From an uncultured Cohaesibacter sp. (lineage in GTDB: Bacteria > Pseudomonadota > Alphaproteobacteria > Rhizobiales > Cohaesibacteraceae): a stretch of DNA of 64,000 bases. Under the pieces are notes generated by a model, which had not been told where the DNA came from, did no database searches, and saw nothing but the letters and a program-made list of their open reading frames with translations. Below are positions 39,172 to 49,146 of this stretch, piece after piece. Location: assembly GCF_963682185.1 (NCBI RefSeq), contig NZ_OY821667.1, positions 2,554,501 to 2,618,500 on the forward strand, given 5' to 3'. The position numbers and the translations under genes are program-made. Positions within the stretch are counted from its first letter, which is position 1; each line of letters starts with the position of its first letter.

Positions 39172-39966
39172 ATGTCCTTCGTTATTTTTACTGATCTCGA
39201 TGGAACCTTGCTGGATCATGCCAGCTATTCTTACGCTCCGGCCAAACCGGCGCTGGCGCTGCTGCACAAACATGACATTCCGCTCATTCTGGCCTCCAGC
39301 AAAACCGCTTTTGAAATCGCCCCCCTGCGTGATGAGCTGGGCTTTGCCCATTGTCCGGCAATTGTCGAGAATGGGGCTGGCCTGTTGCCTGCACACGCTG
39401 ATCCGGAAAGCCTTGCCGGGGCGCAAAGTGACTATAAGCGCATCCGCACGATACTGGACGCAATGCCAGCTGATTTGCGAGCTCTTTTCACCGGCTTTGG
39501 GGATTGGAGCGTCGAAGAAATCGCGCAGAATACCGGTCTGCCAAAAGACAATGCGGCCCTAGCGGCCCGTCGGCTTTTCTCAGAACCGGGTCTATTTTCA
39601 GGCAACGCGCACCAGAAGCAGCGCTTTGAAAGCTATATTGAAGAAAGAGGTCTTAGGGCGCGACAGGGCGGGCGCTATTACACCCTCTCTTTTGGCGCCA
39701 CCAAGGCCGACCAGATGCGGGGCATCTTAAAGCAGCAATCCTTGGCCGCACCGCCGGTCACATCGATTGCGCTGGGCGATGCCGCAAATGATATTGAAAT
39801 GCTGGAAACAGCCGATTTCGGCGTCATCATCAACAATCCCGAAGGCAAGCCATTACCGCCGCTCTCGGGAGAAGATGAAGGCCGAATCATGCGTACTGAC
39901 AATCCCGGCCCAACCGGCTGGAACAAGGCAATATTGAATCATATTGGCGGACCGGCGACGGCCTGA
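39172..39966 (+). CDS. HAD-IIB phosphatase of the mannosyl-3-phosphoglycerate phosphatase type
   Basis: The ATG at 39172 (MSFVIFTDLDGTLLD, nucleophile Asp8, acid Asp10) gives 264 residues. ASSKT is motif II, GATKADQMRGIL holds the motif III Lys, and GDAANDIEMLETAD is motif IV. The cap is of the Cof/MPGP class. Such enzymes remove phosphate from mannosyl- or glucosyl-3-phosphoglycerate. The next gene is a GT81-like transferase 27 bp on, which supports a glucosylglycerate pathway. Confidence 0.78.
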   Translation: MSFVIFTDLDGTLLDHASYSYAPAKPALALLHKHDIPLILASSKTAFEIAPLRDELGFAHCPAIVENGAGLLPAHADPESLAGAQSDYKRIRTILDAMPADLRALFTGFGDWSVEEIAQNTGLPKDNAALAARRLFSEPGLFSGNAHQKQRFESYIEERGLRARQGGRYYTLSFGATKADQMRGILKQQSLAAPPVTSIALGDAANDIEMLETADFGVIINNPEGKPLPPLSGEDEGRIMRTDNPGPTGWNKAILNHIGGPATA

Positions 39967-39993
39967 CAAAGAAAAATAGAAACGGAGTGTCAT

Positions 39994-41220
39994 ATGGGCG
40001 ATTTTCATCAGAATGGCAAAGTGGCGACCCTGCACCATTTTCCAACCGCATCGGCGGAAAATATGGAGCGGATTCTGGAGACCTACGCCCAGAACAGGAA
40101 AATCACGCTGATCCTGCCCTCTTTGTTTTCAGAGCTGGAACAGCCCGCCCTCTCCAACATCCTTGATGAACTGAGCAAGGCCAAATTCATCAATCAGATC
40201 GTGATCGGGCTGGACCGCGCCGATGAAGAGCAATATCGCCACGCCAAGCAATATTTTGCACGCCTGCCGCAAGATCATGTCGTGTTGTGGAATGATGGGC
40301 CACGGCTGAAGGCCATTGATGAGCGTTTGCAGACCCTTGGTCTTTCCCCTTCCGAGCCGGGCAAGGGGCGCAATGTCTGGTATTGCATGGGCTATGTGCT
40401 TTCGGCCAAGAATAGCGATGTGGTAGCCCTGCATGATTGCGATATCGTGACCTACAACAAGGAGATGCTGGCGCGTCTGGTCTATCCGGTGGCGAACCCC
40501 AATTTCTCCTATCAATTCTGCAAGGGCTTCTATCCGCGCATCGCAGACGGCAAGCTCAACGGTCGCGTTACCCGCCTTTTCATCACGCCGCTGCTGCTCG
40601 CCCTGCGTAAATTGATCGGCAACAACGAATATCTGGAATATCTGCAGGCTTTCCGTTATCCGCTGGCTGGAGAATTCGCCATGCGCACCTATATGCTGCC
40701 GGATATGCGCATCCCATCGGACTGGGGGCTGGAAATCGGCGTTCTCTCGGAGGTACACCGGAATTTCTCCTCCAAGGCCGTCTGTCAGGTAGAGATCGCC
40801 GATATTTATGACCATAAGCATCAGCCGCTTTCGGAAGAAGATGCCACCACAGGCCTGTCGCGCATGTCGACCGACATCGCCAAGGCGCTTTATCGCAAGC
40901 TGGCCATTGATGGCATTATTTTCTCAAGCGAATTCTTCCGCACCCTCAAGGCGACCTATCTGCGCCTGTCGCTGGACATGGTCGAGACCTATTACAATGA
41001 TGCCATGATGAATGGGCTTCATACGGACAGGCATATGGAAGAGCGCAGCTGCGAGCTGTTTGCTGCCAATATCGTTGAAGCGGGGTCCGCCTATATGGAC
41101 AACCCGATGGAAGTGCCCTTCATTCCCAACTGGAGCCGCGTCAGCGCCGCAGATTATGATCTGCTGCTCGATTTCTACAATGCGGTGAAGCAGGATAATG
41201 AAGAATATGGTGTTGCCTGA
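39994..41220 (+). CDS. GT81-like glycosyltransferase, probable glucosyl-3-phosphoglycerate synthase
   Basis: A 408-residue GT-A-fold transferase. Metal-binding HDCDIV (Asp148, Asp150) and the middle RYPLAGEFAMRTYML...PSDWGLEIGVLSEV block, as well as the ending VPFIPNWSRV, resemble the GpgS/MGS families. It likely joins glucose (or mannose) from a nucleotide sugar to 3-phosphoglycerate. The neighbour upstream is the matching type of phosphatase and the next gene overlaps by one base, so the three form an operon. The sugar donor cannot be read from sequence. Confidence 0.65.
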   Translation: MGDFHQNGKVATLHHFPTASAENMERILETYAQNRKITLILPSLFSELEQPALSNILDELSKAKFINQIVIGLDRADEEQYRHAKQYFARLPQDHVVLWNDGPRLKAIDERLQTLGLSPSEPGKGRNVWYCMGYVLSAKNSDVVALHDCDIVTYNKEMLARLVYPVANPNFSYQFCKGFYPRIADGKLNGRVTRLFITPLLLALRKLIGNNEYLEYLQAFRYPLAGEFAMRTYMLPDMRIPSDWGLEIGVLSEVHRNFSSKAVCQVEIADIYDHKHQPLSEEDATTGLSRMSTDIAKALYRKLAIDGIIFSSEFFRTLKATYLRLSLDMVETYYNDAMMNGLHTDRHMEERSCELFAANIVEAGSAYMDNPMEVPFIPNWSRVSAADYDLLLDFYNAVKQDNEEYGVA

Positions 41221-42167
41221 TGCAATCGCGCGATCATGAAGAAGGCTCTTCCATGCAAAGTGAAAAACAATCAGGCCATATCGCCGCTTTTCTGAATACC
41301 GGAAGTGGCACCTTCCAGATGCTGGAAATAGGCCATGTGCGCGGCATGCTTGAAAGGGCGTTCGGTGACGCAGGCTATGAGCTGACCATCTATACCGGCG
41401 GCGGAGCCGACCTGATAAGCCAGATGAAAGAGCATAGCCAGTCGGACGATTTTGATATCCTGTTGGCTGGCGGAGGCGATGGCACGGTGTCCGCTGCGGC
41501 AGAAACTGCTTGGCGCAACAACAAGACTCTTGCCGTGCTACCTGGCGGTACGATGAATCTTTATGCCCGCGCGCTCAGCATCCCACTGGATGTGGAGCTT
41601 GCAATTGATGCGCTTTCCAGCGGCAAAAAGAAAGACGCCGATATTGCGACAGCCAATGGCGACCCCTTTGTGCATCAGTTTTCGGTGGGCCTGCATCCAA
41701 GAATGATCCGGAAAAGAAACAATCTTGATTATCAGTCGCGCATTACCAAGATGCTGGCCAGTACGCGCGCCTTTTGGGAAACAATTTCCCATATGCCGAC
41801 CTGCGGCGTGACCATTGATCTGGATGGCAAAAGAGAAGAACGCCAGCTCAGCGCCCTATCGGTGTCGAACAACCTGTTCGGCTCGACCGCCCCGCCCTAT
41901 GCGGAAAGGCTGGATGGTGGCGAACTGGGTGTCTATATGGCAGGGCAGCTCACATGGCAAAGAGCATTGATACTGGGGACAGATCTTCTGATCGGTCAGA
42001 CACCGAACAATCCTGATCTGGAAATACACTCGGCCAAATGTGTCAAGCTGACCGTGCATGAAAAGCCTGAAGGCTCTCAATGTGTGCGTGACGGAGAGCT
42101 TTACGACCTGCCCGACGAAATCACCATCGAGCTGCACGCCAAGGAGCTGTCGGTTCTGGTGCCGTGA
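41220..42167 (+). CDS. Diacylglycerol/lipid kinase-family protein
   Basis: Up to 315 residues; the alternative ATG at 41253 (MQSEKQSGHIAAF) gives 304. GGGDGT at residues 84-89 is the DAGK catalytic signature, and LPGGTMNLYARALSIP follows. The family phosphorylates diacylglycerol, sphingoid bases or similar lipids. The start overlaps the glycosyltransferase stop as TGATG, so translation is coupled. A glycolipid connection would be one explanation. Confidence 0.8.
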   Translation: MQSRDHEEGSSMQSEKQSGHIAAFLNTGSGTFQMLEIGHVRGMLERAFGDAGYELTIYTGGGADLISQMKEHSQSDDFDILLAGGGDGTVSAAAETAWRNNKTLAVLPGGTMNLYARALSIPLDVELAIDALSSGKKKDADIATANGDPFVHQFSVGLHPRMIRKRNNLDYQSRITKMLASTRAFWETISHMPTCGVTIDLDGKREERQLSALSVSNNLFGSTAPPYAERLDGGELGVYMAGQLTWQRALILGTDLLIGQTPNNPDLEIHSAKCVKLTVHEKPEGSQCVRDGELYDLPDEITIELHAKELSVLVP

Positions 42168-42247
42168 AGTTATTGTCACCTCTAGGCTAGGGTATTTACG
42201 GGACATCTCTGGGCTGCAAACGCTTCTTTGATGCAGTGGATTGGCCT

Positions 42248-42697
42248 CTATCCCCTATCCTTGACACTTTCCATCACCACGAAGGTGGAGGTGTGTGAGA
42301 CATAGGGAAGAGCCGAGATCTTCTCGCCCAGCACCTTGCGGTAGTTGCTCATATCGCGGGTGCGGATCTTCAAAAGATAATCGAAATTGGATGCAATCAT
42401 ATGGCATTGCTCGATTTCGCGGATATGGCGCGTGGCTTCGTTGAAGGCATTCAGAGCTTCCGAACGGGTGTCGCTTAGGGACACCTGCACAAAGGCGATA
42501 TGACCCTCGCCGAGCTTCTCCGGGTCGAGAATGGCGCCATAGCCGCGGATGAAGCCGCCCTCCTCCAGCCGACGCATGCGAATCTGGCAGGGCGTCTTGG
42601 ATAATCCGACCTTTTTTGCAAGCTCGGTGATGGTGATGCGCCCATTCTCTGCGAGTATGGTGAGGATGTTTCGGTCGAACCTATCCAATTTGTCCAT
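42248..42697 (-). CDS. putR: Lrp/AsnC-family regulator, probable PutR
   Basis: A 149-residue protein with an N-terminal HTH (ITITELAKKVGLSKTPCQIRMRRLEEGGFI, about 21-50) and a C-terminal RAM ligand domain. It is divergent from putA with 193 bp between them. In alphaproteobacteria, Lrp-type PutR in this position activates putA in response to proline, so that is the likely role; the symbol rests on context. Confidence 0.85.
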   Translation of the reverse strand: MDKLDRFDRNILTILAENGRITITELAKKVGLSKTPCQIRMRRLEEGGFIRGYGAILDPEKLGEGHIAFVQVSLSDTRSEALNAFNEATRHIREIEQCHMIASNFDYLLKIRTRDMSNYRKVLGEKISALPYVSHTSTFVVMESVKDRG

Positions 42698-42926
42698 ATA
42701 TTGTTTCTTTCATAGTGAAAGCGGAAAATATGTCGAAAAATTTCGGTCATATATCCTAAATGTACCTGAATATTGGTCACTCTGACTAGAGCTTTTTCGC
42801 TATCCTTGTAGACATAATAAACGACAATCACACATCCCTTCGGTTTTTAAGATCTCAAACATAACTGCATCAAAAGCAGGTTGGATCGCTATGCCAAAAC
42901 CGGAGCCCTACTTCCAGGAGTGCCCA

Positions 42927-45900
42927 ATGGATCAACAGTCTTTCGACACGCATCGCGATCTGGACGCCCGCCTCTCAGAGCTGCGTCAGGTTATTCGCGA
43001 ACATTATCTGGCAGACGAAGCAAGCAACGTTCGTCGCCTGATCGAAGAAGCTCATATGGATGAACGCATGAGCCTGCGCATTTCCCAGCGCGCGGCCGAT
43101 CTCATCCGCACCATCCGTACCACCACCAAGCCCTCCATGATGGAGAATTTCCTCGCGGAATATGGCCTGTCCACCCGCGAAGGTGTGGCGCTGATGTGCC
43201 TGTCCGAAGCGCTGCTGCGCGTGCCGGACGCTGAAACCATCGATGCCTTGATCTCCGACAAGATCACCCCGAGTGAATGGGGCCAGCATCTGGGCAAGTC
43301 CACCTCTTCTCTGATCAATACATCCACCTGGGGGCTGATGCTGACCGGCAACATCCTCAAGGAGAAAGATGAAGAAGGTCTCGCCGCTTCCATGCGCTCC
43401 ATGGTCAAGCGCCTCGGTGAACCGGTGATCCGCACCGCCGTTGGGCAGGCCATGAAAGAGCTGGGTCGTCAGTTCGTGCTGGGTACCACCATCGAGAAAG
43501 CCATTCAGCGCGGCAAGCATTACGAAACCAAGGGCTTCACCTATTCCTATGACATGCTGGGCGAGGCGGCCCGCACCGAAGCAGACGGCATCAAATATCA
43601 TCTGGCCTATTCCAAGGCGATCGCCACGCTGGCCCCTTACTGCAAGTCAAAATCGGTTCACAAGAATCCGGGCCTGTCTGTGAAGCTTTCTGCGCTGCAT
43701 CCGCGCTATGAAGAAGGCAAGAAAGAGCGCGTCATGTCCGAGCTGGTCTCGCGTACCTTCGGTCTTGCCCTTCTGGCACGCTCCGCCAACATGAACTTTA
43801 CCATTGATGCCGAGGAAATGGATCGTCTTGATATTTCCCTCGATGTGATCGAAGCCGTGCTTTCCAATCCGGCCCTTGAAGGCTGGGATGGCTTTGGCGT
43901 GGTCGTGCAGGCCTTCGGTCACCGTGCAAGCTTCGTCATCGATTGGCTCTACATGCTTTCCAAGAAGCTGGATCGCAAGATTACGGTGCGTCTGGTGAAG
44001 GGCGCTTATTGGGATAGCGAAATCAAGCGGGCGCAGGTTATGGGGCTGGAAGGCTTCCCGGTCTTCACCCGTAAGGCCAACTCCGATGTCTCCTACCTGT
44101 CCAATGCCCGTCGCCTGCTGGATATGACCGATCATATCTATCCGCAGTTTGCCTCTCACAACGCCCATACCGCGACAGCCGTCATGGAAATGGCCATTTC
44201 GGCCCGCGTGGGCAAAGGCTCCTATGAGCTTCAGCGCCTGCATGGCATGGGCGATGCGTTGCATGACACGCTGGTCAAACAGGAAAAAGTCGCCTGCCGC
44301 ATCTATGCGCCGGTGGGGGCTCACTCTGACCTGCTGGCCTATCTGGTCCGTCGCTTGTTGGAAAATGGTTCCAACTCTTCCTTCGTCAACCAGATTGTCG
44401 ATACCCATATCAGACCGGAGGAAATTGCAGGTGACCCATTTGCCAAGGTGCGTGAGCTGGGCGATGCCATCGAAAACCCGTTCCTGACCAAGCCGAAGGA
44501 TATTTTCAAAGGCGTGCGTCGCAACTCCAAAGGCTGGGACCACACCGATCCGCTTTCCATTGAGGCAATTGACGAGAAGCGTGGCAAGTTCAAATCCCAT
44601 CTGTGGGAGGCAACGCCGCTGATCGCCGGGCACAAATCCAAGGAAGACCCCTCCCCGGTCTACAATCCGGCTGATCGTAGCGAACAGATCGGCACAGTGG
44701 TCAAGGCTTCCGAGGCAGATGTTGAAAAAGCTCTGGCAGCCAGCGAGAAAGGCTTTGCTGTCTGGGCAGCCAAACCGGTGGCCGAACGCTCTGCCATTCT
44801 GACCAAGGTTGCCGAGCTTTATGAAGACAACGCAGAGGAACTGTTTGCCATTGCTGCCCGTGAGGCCGGCAAGGTGATGACCGATGCCATTGGCGAAGTC
44901 AGAGAAGCGGTCGACTTTGCGCATTATTATGCCGCTGAGGCCGAAAGGCTCGAAAAGGAAGCCAAGGACGGACGCACCGCGCGTGGCACAATCGCCTGTA
45001 TTTCGCCATGGAACTTCCCGCTGGCCATCTTCACCGGCCAGATTCTCGCCGCCCTTGCTGCTGGTAACGCCGTCATCGCCAAACCGGCAGGCCCGACTGG
45101 CATTATGGCCTTCCGTGCGGTTCAGCTGATGCATGAAGCCGGTGTGCCCAAAGGCGCCATACAGCTGCTGCCCGGCAGCGGCTCGGTGGTTGGCACGCCC
45201 ATCACCTCTGATCCGCGTATTGCTGGCGTCTGCTTTACCGGCTCCACCGGAACAGCGCAGACCATCAACCGCGCCATGGCGGCAAGCCTTGACCCAAGCG
45301 CGCCGCTGATTGCGGAAACAGGCGGCCTCAACGCCATGATCGTTGACTCCACCGCCCTGCCCGAGCAAGCGGTGAAAGACATCGTTTCGTCCTCGTTCCA
45401 ATCTGCAGGGCAGCGGTGTTCTGCTCTGCGCATGCTGTATGTGCAGGAAGATATCTATGATCATCTGATGGAAATGCTCAAGGGGGCCACGGATGAGCTT
45501 TCCCTTGGCAATCCGTGGGACTGGTCAACTGATGTTGGTCCGGTCATTGATGAAGCTGCAAAAGCGGGCATCGATAACCATTGCGACAAGATGCGCGCCA
45601 AGGGCCGCTTGATCAAGCAGCTCTCCACCCCGAAAGAAGGTGTTTTCTGCGCGCCGACCATCATCGAACTGAACGGCATTGAAGAGCTGGAAGAAGAAAT
45701 CTTCGGTCCGGTTCTGCATGTAGCCAAATTCAAGGCAGGCAAGCTGAATGACGTGATTGCGGCCATCAACGCCAAGGGCTTCGGCCTTACTTTCGGTCTG
45801 CATACCCGTATGGATAATCGGGTGCAGGAAGTGATCGATCAGATCAAGGTCGGCAACGCTTATGTCAACCGCAACCAGATCGGTGCCGTTGTGGCCTCGC

Positions 45901-46631
45901 AGCCCTTCGGTGGCGAAGGCTTGTCCGGCACTGGACCGAAAGCCGGTGGACCAAACTATGTGGAACGCTTCTACATGCCCTTCAAGCATGAGGAGCCAGC
46001 CGCACCGGAAGGCGATTCGGCTTCGGTCACGGAAATCCAGTATGCCATCCACGAGCTGCGCGCCGACAAGGCCAAACGCAAGAAATGGGCCGAGAAGGAC
46101 TATCGCTTCGCGGCGTTGAAGAGTGCCTACAATCTGCCGGTCTCGTTCGATGTGTTCCTGCAGCGCGATATGAGCCCGCGGGACATGTCCGGGCCGACCG
46201 GTGAATCCAACCGCCTCACCTTTGCGCCGCGTGGCGTTGTGATGGTGGTCGGGGCAACCGAGCGCATGGCTCTGCTGCAGGCTGTGGCAGCTCTGGTTGC
46301 TGGCAACGCTGTCATTCTTGTTGGCAAGGGTGCAAAAGCCATGGCCGCCAAGCTGGCCGAGAGTGGCGCGCCGGTTGCTGGCTTTGACGGTGTGCTCGCC
46401 GCCGACGCCATCGCCAAGTTCGAGGGCATCGATGCCATTGCCTATATGGCTGATAATGAGACCCTGCGCACTGTCCGTGTGGCAATGGCCAAAAGGGATG
46501 GCGCTTTGACACCTCTGATCACGGAAGCCAACCCCTTCCGCTTTGCATTGGAGCGTCATGTCTGCGTGGACACCACGGCAGCTGGCGGCAACGCAACCCT
46601 GCTGGCAGCGGCTGAAGGAGAGGCCAATTAA
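42927..46631 (+). CDS. putA: Bifunctional proline dehydrogenase / P5C dehydrogenase PutA
   Basis: The ATG at 42927 follows CAGGAG and gives 1234 residues (an ATG at 42891 is also open). The N-terminal half is the FAD proline dehydrogenase barrel; the middle is an aldehyde dehydrogenase with catalytic Cys831 (SAGQRCSALRM) and EEIFGPVLH. The C-terminal ~200 residues form an extra ALDH-like domain, as in long PutA. There is no N-terminal ribbon-helix-helix DNA-binding domain. It oxidises proline to glutamate. Confidence 0.97.
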   Translation: MDQQSFDTHRDLDARLSELRQVIREHYLADEASNVRRLIEEAHMDERMSLRISQRAADLIRTIRTTTKPSMMENFLAEYGLSTREGVALMCLSEALLRVPDAETIDALISDKITPSEWGQHLGKSTSSLINTSTWGLMLTGNILKEKDEEGLAASMRSMVKRLGEPVIRTAVGQAMKELGRQFVLGTTIEKAIQRGKHYETKGFTYSYDMLGEAARTEADGIKYHLAYSKAIATLAPYCKSKSVHKNPGLSVKLSALHPRYEEGKKERVMSELVSRTFGLALLARSANMNFTIDAEEMDRLDISLDVIEAVLSNPALEGWDGFGVVVQAFGHRASFVIDWLYMLSKKLDRKITVRLVKGAYWDSEIKRAQVMGLEGFPVFTRKANSDVSYLSNARRLLDMTDHIYPQFASHNAHTATAVMEMAISARVGKGSYELQRLHGMGDALHDTLVKQEKVACRIYAPVGAHSDLLAYLVRRLLENGSNSSFVNQIVDTHIRPEEIAGDPFAKVRELGDAIENPFLTKPKDIFKGVRRNSKGWDHTDPLSIEAIDEKRGKFKSHLWEATPLIAGHKSKEDPSPVYNPADRSEQIGTVVKASEADVEKALAASEKGFAVWAAKPVAERSAILTKVAELYEDNAEELFAIAAREAGKVMTDAIGEVREAVDFAHYYAAEAERLEKEAKDGRTARGTIACISPWNFPLAIFTGQILAALAAGNAVIAKPAGPTGIMAFRAVQLMHEAGVPKGAIQLLPGSGSVVGTPITSDPRIAGVCFTGSTGTAQTINRAMAASLDPSAPLIAETGGLNAMIVDSTALPEQAVKDIVSSSFQSAGQRCSALRMLYVQEDIYDHLMEMLKGATDELSLGNPWDWSTDVGPVIDEAAKAGIDNHCDKMRAKGRLIKQLSTPKEGVFCAPTIIELNGIEELEEEIFGPVLHVAKFKAGKLNDVIAAINAKGFGLTFGLHTRMDNRVQEVIDQIKVGNAYVNRNQIGAVVASQPFGGEGLSGTGPKAGGPNYVERFYMPFKHEEPAAPEGDSASVTEIQYAIHELRADKAKRKKWAEKDYRFAALKSAYNLPVSFDVFLQRDMSPRDMSGPTGESNRLTFAPRGVVMVVGATERMALLQAVAALVAGNAVILVGKGAKAMAAKLAESGAPVAGFDGVLAADAIAKFEGIDAIAYMADNETLRTVRVAMAKRDGALTPLITEANPFRFALERHVCVDTTAAGGNATLLAAAEGEAN

Positions 46632-46661
46632 TCAAGAATAATAGGTAGTCTTACAGTCCTG

Positions 46662-46699
46662 GAAGCCCCGGAAGCGCATTGCTTTCGGGGTTCTTTTTT
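46662..46699 (+). terminator. Terminator after putA
   Basis: GAAGCCCCGGAAGC pairs with GCTTTCGGGGTTC with one small mismatch, followed by TTTTTT. Confidence 0.9.
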
Positions 46700-46872
46700 G
46701 CTTTCTGGCGTCCAGTGATGGCACCTGTGCCCTGAAAAATGCTGTAGCCGTGAGTCGGAAAAAACCGGTTTCGTCTTGGGGCGGACTATTCCCCGCTTGA
46801 GAAATCTGCCATGTCCTGTAAAACAGGAAGCAGACAAGTTCTCAACACAAGCGCTGCAGTGCGAGGCCTATC

Positions 46873-47778
46873 GTGCAAAGAAAACTCCCTCCTTTCAGTG
46901 CCCTCAAGGCGTTTGAAGCGGCCGCAAGAAACGGGTCTTTTGCACGCGCTGCAGCAGAGCTGAATGTCACCGCCACCGCTGTGAGCCAACATGTCAAAGG
47001 CCTTGAAAACTGGCTCGGGGAAGCCCTGTTTGTTCGTCATGCCAATGGCGTTGAGTTGAGCGAAAGGGCCAAAGCGCTTGTGCCCGAGGCGTCTCGCCTG
47101 CTCGATGAAATCGCCACGCTCTTGCCTCCGGCGCAGGAAGAAAATAATTCCGTATCCGTAACGATATCGGCTCCCAGAGCCTTTGCGGACGGATGGCTCG
47201 GGCCGCGTCTGGCAGATTTTCAGAATGACAATCCCGGCATTACCGTGTTTTTGGACGCGGAAGACAAGCAAAGCCATCCTGAACGCAATGTGACGGCCGA
47301 TCTGATGATCTCGCGTATGCCGGCGACAAATGACAGCCTCTTGTCCGAATTGTTATTTGAAGATCGCATCATGCCAGTTTGCACCGAGCAATATCGCGAC
47401 CTCATGGGGCTGGATCATGCAGAGGGCTGGAAGTCCGTCACCCTTTTGCATGATGCACTTTGGGAAAAGGATTGGCCCTTCTGGGGTACGCAACAGCCTG
47501 ATGTGAGATTGGATTGGCTTGCAGGCCCTCGCTATCCCAATCATTGGCTGCTTCTGGAGGCAGCAAGACAAGGGCGCGGGGTCGCCATGGCTCATATGGA
47601 TCTGGCCGCAGACTCCCTGATGGAGCGATCGCTTGTATCGCTGGCGCCGCAACCCGTCGAAACAGGGGACAGCTACTTCCTCACAAGACGACGGGGCCAT
47701 CGCTCACCGGCGGCCATTCAACTGCGCGCCTGGCTTCTGGGCTGTATGCGTGAAAGCCCAAATACAAGTTCCCGATGA
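46873..47778 (+). CDS. LysR-family regulator, GcvA-like
   Basis: A 301-residue LysR protein. The winged HTH (LKAFEAAARNGSFARAAAELNVTATAVSQHVKGLENWLGE) is of the GcvA/AmpR subgroup and is followed by the substrate-binding domain. The start is GTG at 46873. No gene is divergent nearby; putA lies upstream in the same direction. Target and ligand unknown. Confidence 0.88.
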   Translation: MQRKLPPFSALKAFEAAARNGSFARAAAELNVTATAVSQHVKGLENWLGEALFVRHANGVELSERAKALVPEASRLLDEIATLLPPAQEENNSVSVTISAPRAFADGWLGPRLADFQNDNPGITVFLDAEDKQSHPERNVTADLMISRMPATNDSLLSELLFEDRIMPVCTEQYRDLMGLDHAEGWKSVTLLHDALWEKDWPFWGTQQPDVRLDWLAGPRYPNHWLLLEAARQGRGVAMAHMDLAADSLMERSLVSLAPQPVETGDSYFLTRRRGHRSPAAIQLRAWLLGCMRESPNTSSR

Positions 47779-47881
47779 GCTCAGGCGAGGACAAAGTAAC
47801 TCTTCAAGTAGGGCGCTGAAACCAGCACGCATCCAAGCGCGTGTTATATTGGCGCTTGCTGTAGCCTTCAAATAATGGATT

Positions 47882-47998
47882 TGAAAAAGAAAAGGAGACT
47901 CACGGCGGAGCCTCCTTGAGAATGTGATCCATGGACGTAGCACCAGCAGAGGAACGTCGAGGGGAGGAGAGAGACGCACTGGCAAGCCCGAACCACAA
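47882..47998 (-). ncRNA. Candidate small RNA with anti-Shine-Dalgarno loop
   Basis: On the minus strand of the 569-bp gap 47779-48347 lies a strong hairpin (AAGGAG-GCTC / GAGT-CTCCTT, 47892-47917) followed by TTTCTTTTTC. No gene upstream on that strand explains it. About 55 bases before it, a short stem (GCGTC/GACGT) closes a loop TCTCTCCTCCCCTC, complementary to ribosome-binding sites. A weak -10 (TTATTATAA) stands at 48001-48009. Predicted length is about 115 nt. This resembles rhizobial sRNAs with anti-SD loops; no homology search was possible. Confidence 0.45.
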
Positions 47999-48259
47999 GG
48001 TTATAATAAGTCTAGACGGCCCGCTTTGGACCAACTTTGATCAATGTCATATTTGACGAGCAAAGGGCTATGGGCATATGCGACGAAACAGCGCACCTGG
48101 GTAATTTTGCAAAGACTTTGGTCTTAAAGATCTGACGCTTACGTTAAGGTAATAGGACTTTCGGCGAATGAGAATTAAGCAAGAAGGCATATTGCTGATC
48201 TTAAAAGGCCGGACAATTCAAAATGATAAAGCACGCTGTGGTTCTTTATAGGACAAATG

Positions 48260-48288
48260 AAAACACCCGGAGGGTGTCCGGGTGTTTT
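48260..48288. terminator. Terminator after grpE
   Basis: AAAACACCCGG pairs perfectly with CCGGGTGTTTT across AGGGTGT, 60 bp beyond the grpE stop. Confidence 0.85.
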
Positions 48289-48347
48289 GAAATTTCGAAT
48301 GCATATCTTCTACTTACGTTAAGGGAAGGTGGCGTAGCGGCGCCGCG

Positions 48348-48983
48348 TTAGACGCTCTTGTCGACGCCATCTACATCATCGGCAGGCTGTGCGGGGAACT
48401 TCGGTCCACCCTTGGCAACACCAACCATCGCAGGACGCAGAACGCGGGTTCCGATAACGTAACCGGACTGCACGACCTGAATAACCGAATTGTTCGGAAC
48501 ATCCGGGTTGGGTACTTCAAACATGGCCTGATGATAATTCGGGTCGAATTTCTCTCCTTCCGGGTTCAGCTTCTTGACGCCGTGCTTTTCCAGCGTCTTG
48601 AGCATTTCCCGTTCGGTCATCTCGGTGCCTTCCAGCAGAGCTTTCAAAGCGCCATCAGCGTTGGCCCGTTCTTCTTCGGGAATGGCTTCCAGACCACGAC
48701 GCAGATTGTCAGCCACCGCCAGCATGTCACGTGCAAAGCTGGTAACGGAAAACTGCTTGGCATCGCGGATTTCCTTTTCAGTACGGCGACGCAGATTCTC
48801 CATTTCCGCCACAGTGCGCAGCAGCTGGTCTTTCATCTCGGAAGCTTCTTTTTCCATCTCCTGGATGCGCAGCTCGGCAGCTTCCAAGGGATTGAGATAA
48901 GTCTCCTCTTGGGAAACCTCTTCAGCCGGAGCCTCGGCAAGCGGGTCTACGACAGCTTCAGGATTACGGGTTTCGTCAGACAT
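48348..48983 (-). CDS. grpE: Nucleotide exchange factor GrpE
   Basis: A 211-residue protein. An acidic N-terminus leads into a long coiled coil ([33 protein letters not shown]) and the C-terminal beta domain with [22 protein letters not shown]...[18 protein letters not shown]. It releases ADP from DnaK. hrcA lies 163 bp upstream on the same strand. Confidence 0.97.
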   Translation of the reverse strand: MSDETRNPEAVVDPLAEAPAEEVSQEETYLNPLEAAELRIQEMEKEASEMKDQLLRTVAEMENLRRRTEKEIRDAKQFSVTSFARDMLAVADNLRRGLEAIPEEERANADGALKALLEGTEMTEREMLKTLEKHGVKKLNPEGEKFDPNYHQAMFEVPNPDVPNNSVIQVVQSGYVIGTRVLRPAMVGVAKGGPKFPAQPADDVDGVDKSV

Positions 48984-49146
48984 CTACTAGCCTCTATTTT
49001 GATTGCGTGCCCAAAATGGCAGGCAGCGTGCATCCACTGCCCGGGCATGAGTTTGAACCGGATATCGAGCTTTCTGATCAAAAAATCAAGAGCTCAGGGC
49101 CAAAGAGTTGAATAAAGCGGCCCAATTGTTCAGATTGTGGAACCAA

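Noticed and set aside
43647-45464. A 605-codon open frame antisense to putA.
   Set aside because: Full overlap with a certain gene in the opposite strand and no recognisable domain.
46873-47778. The LysR protein as VtlR/LsrB, which neighbours AbcR sRNAs in rhizobia.
   Set aside because: Its N-terminus is GcvA-like and does not look like the LsrB start, so the nearby sRNA candidate cannot be named AbcR from context.
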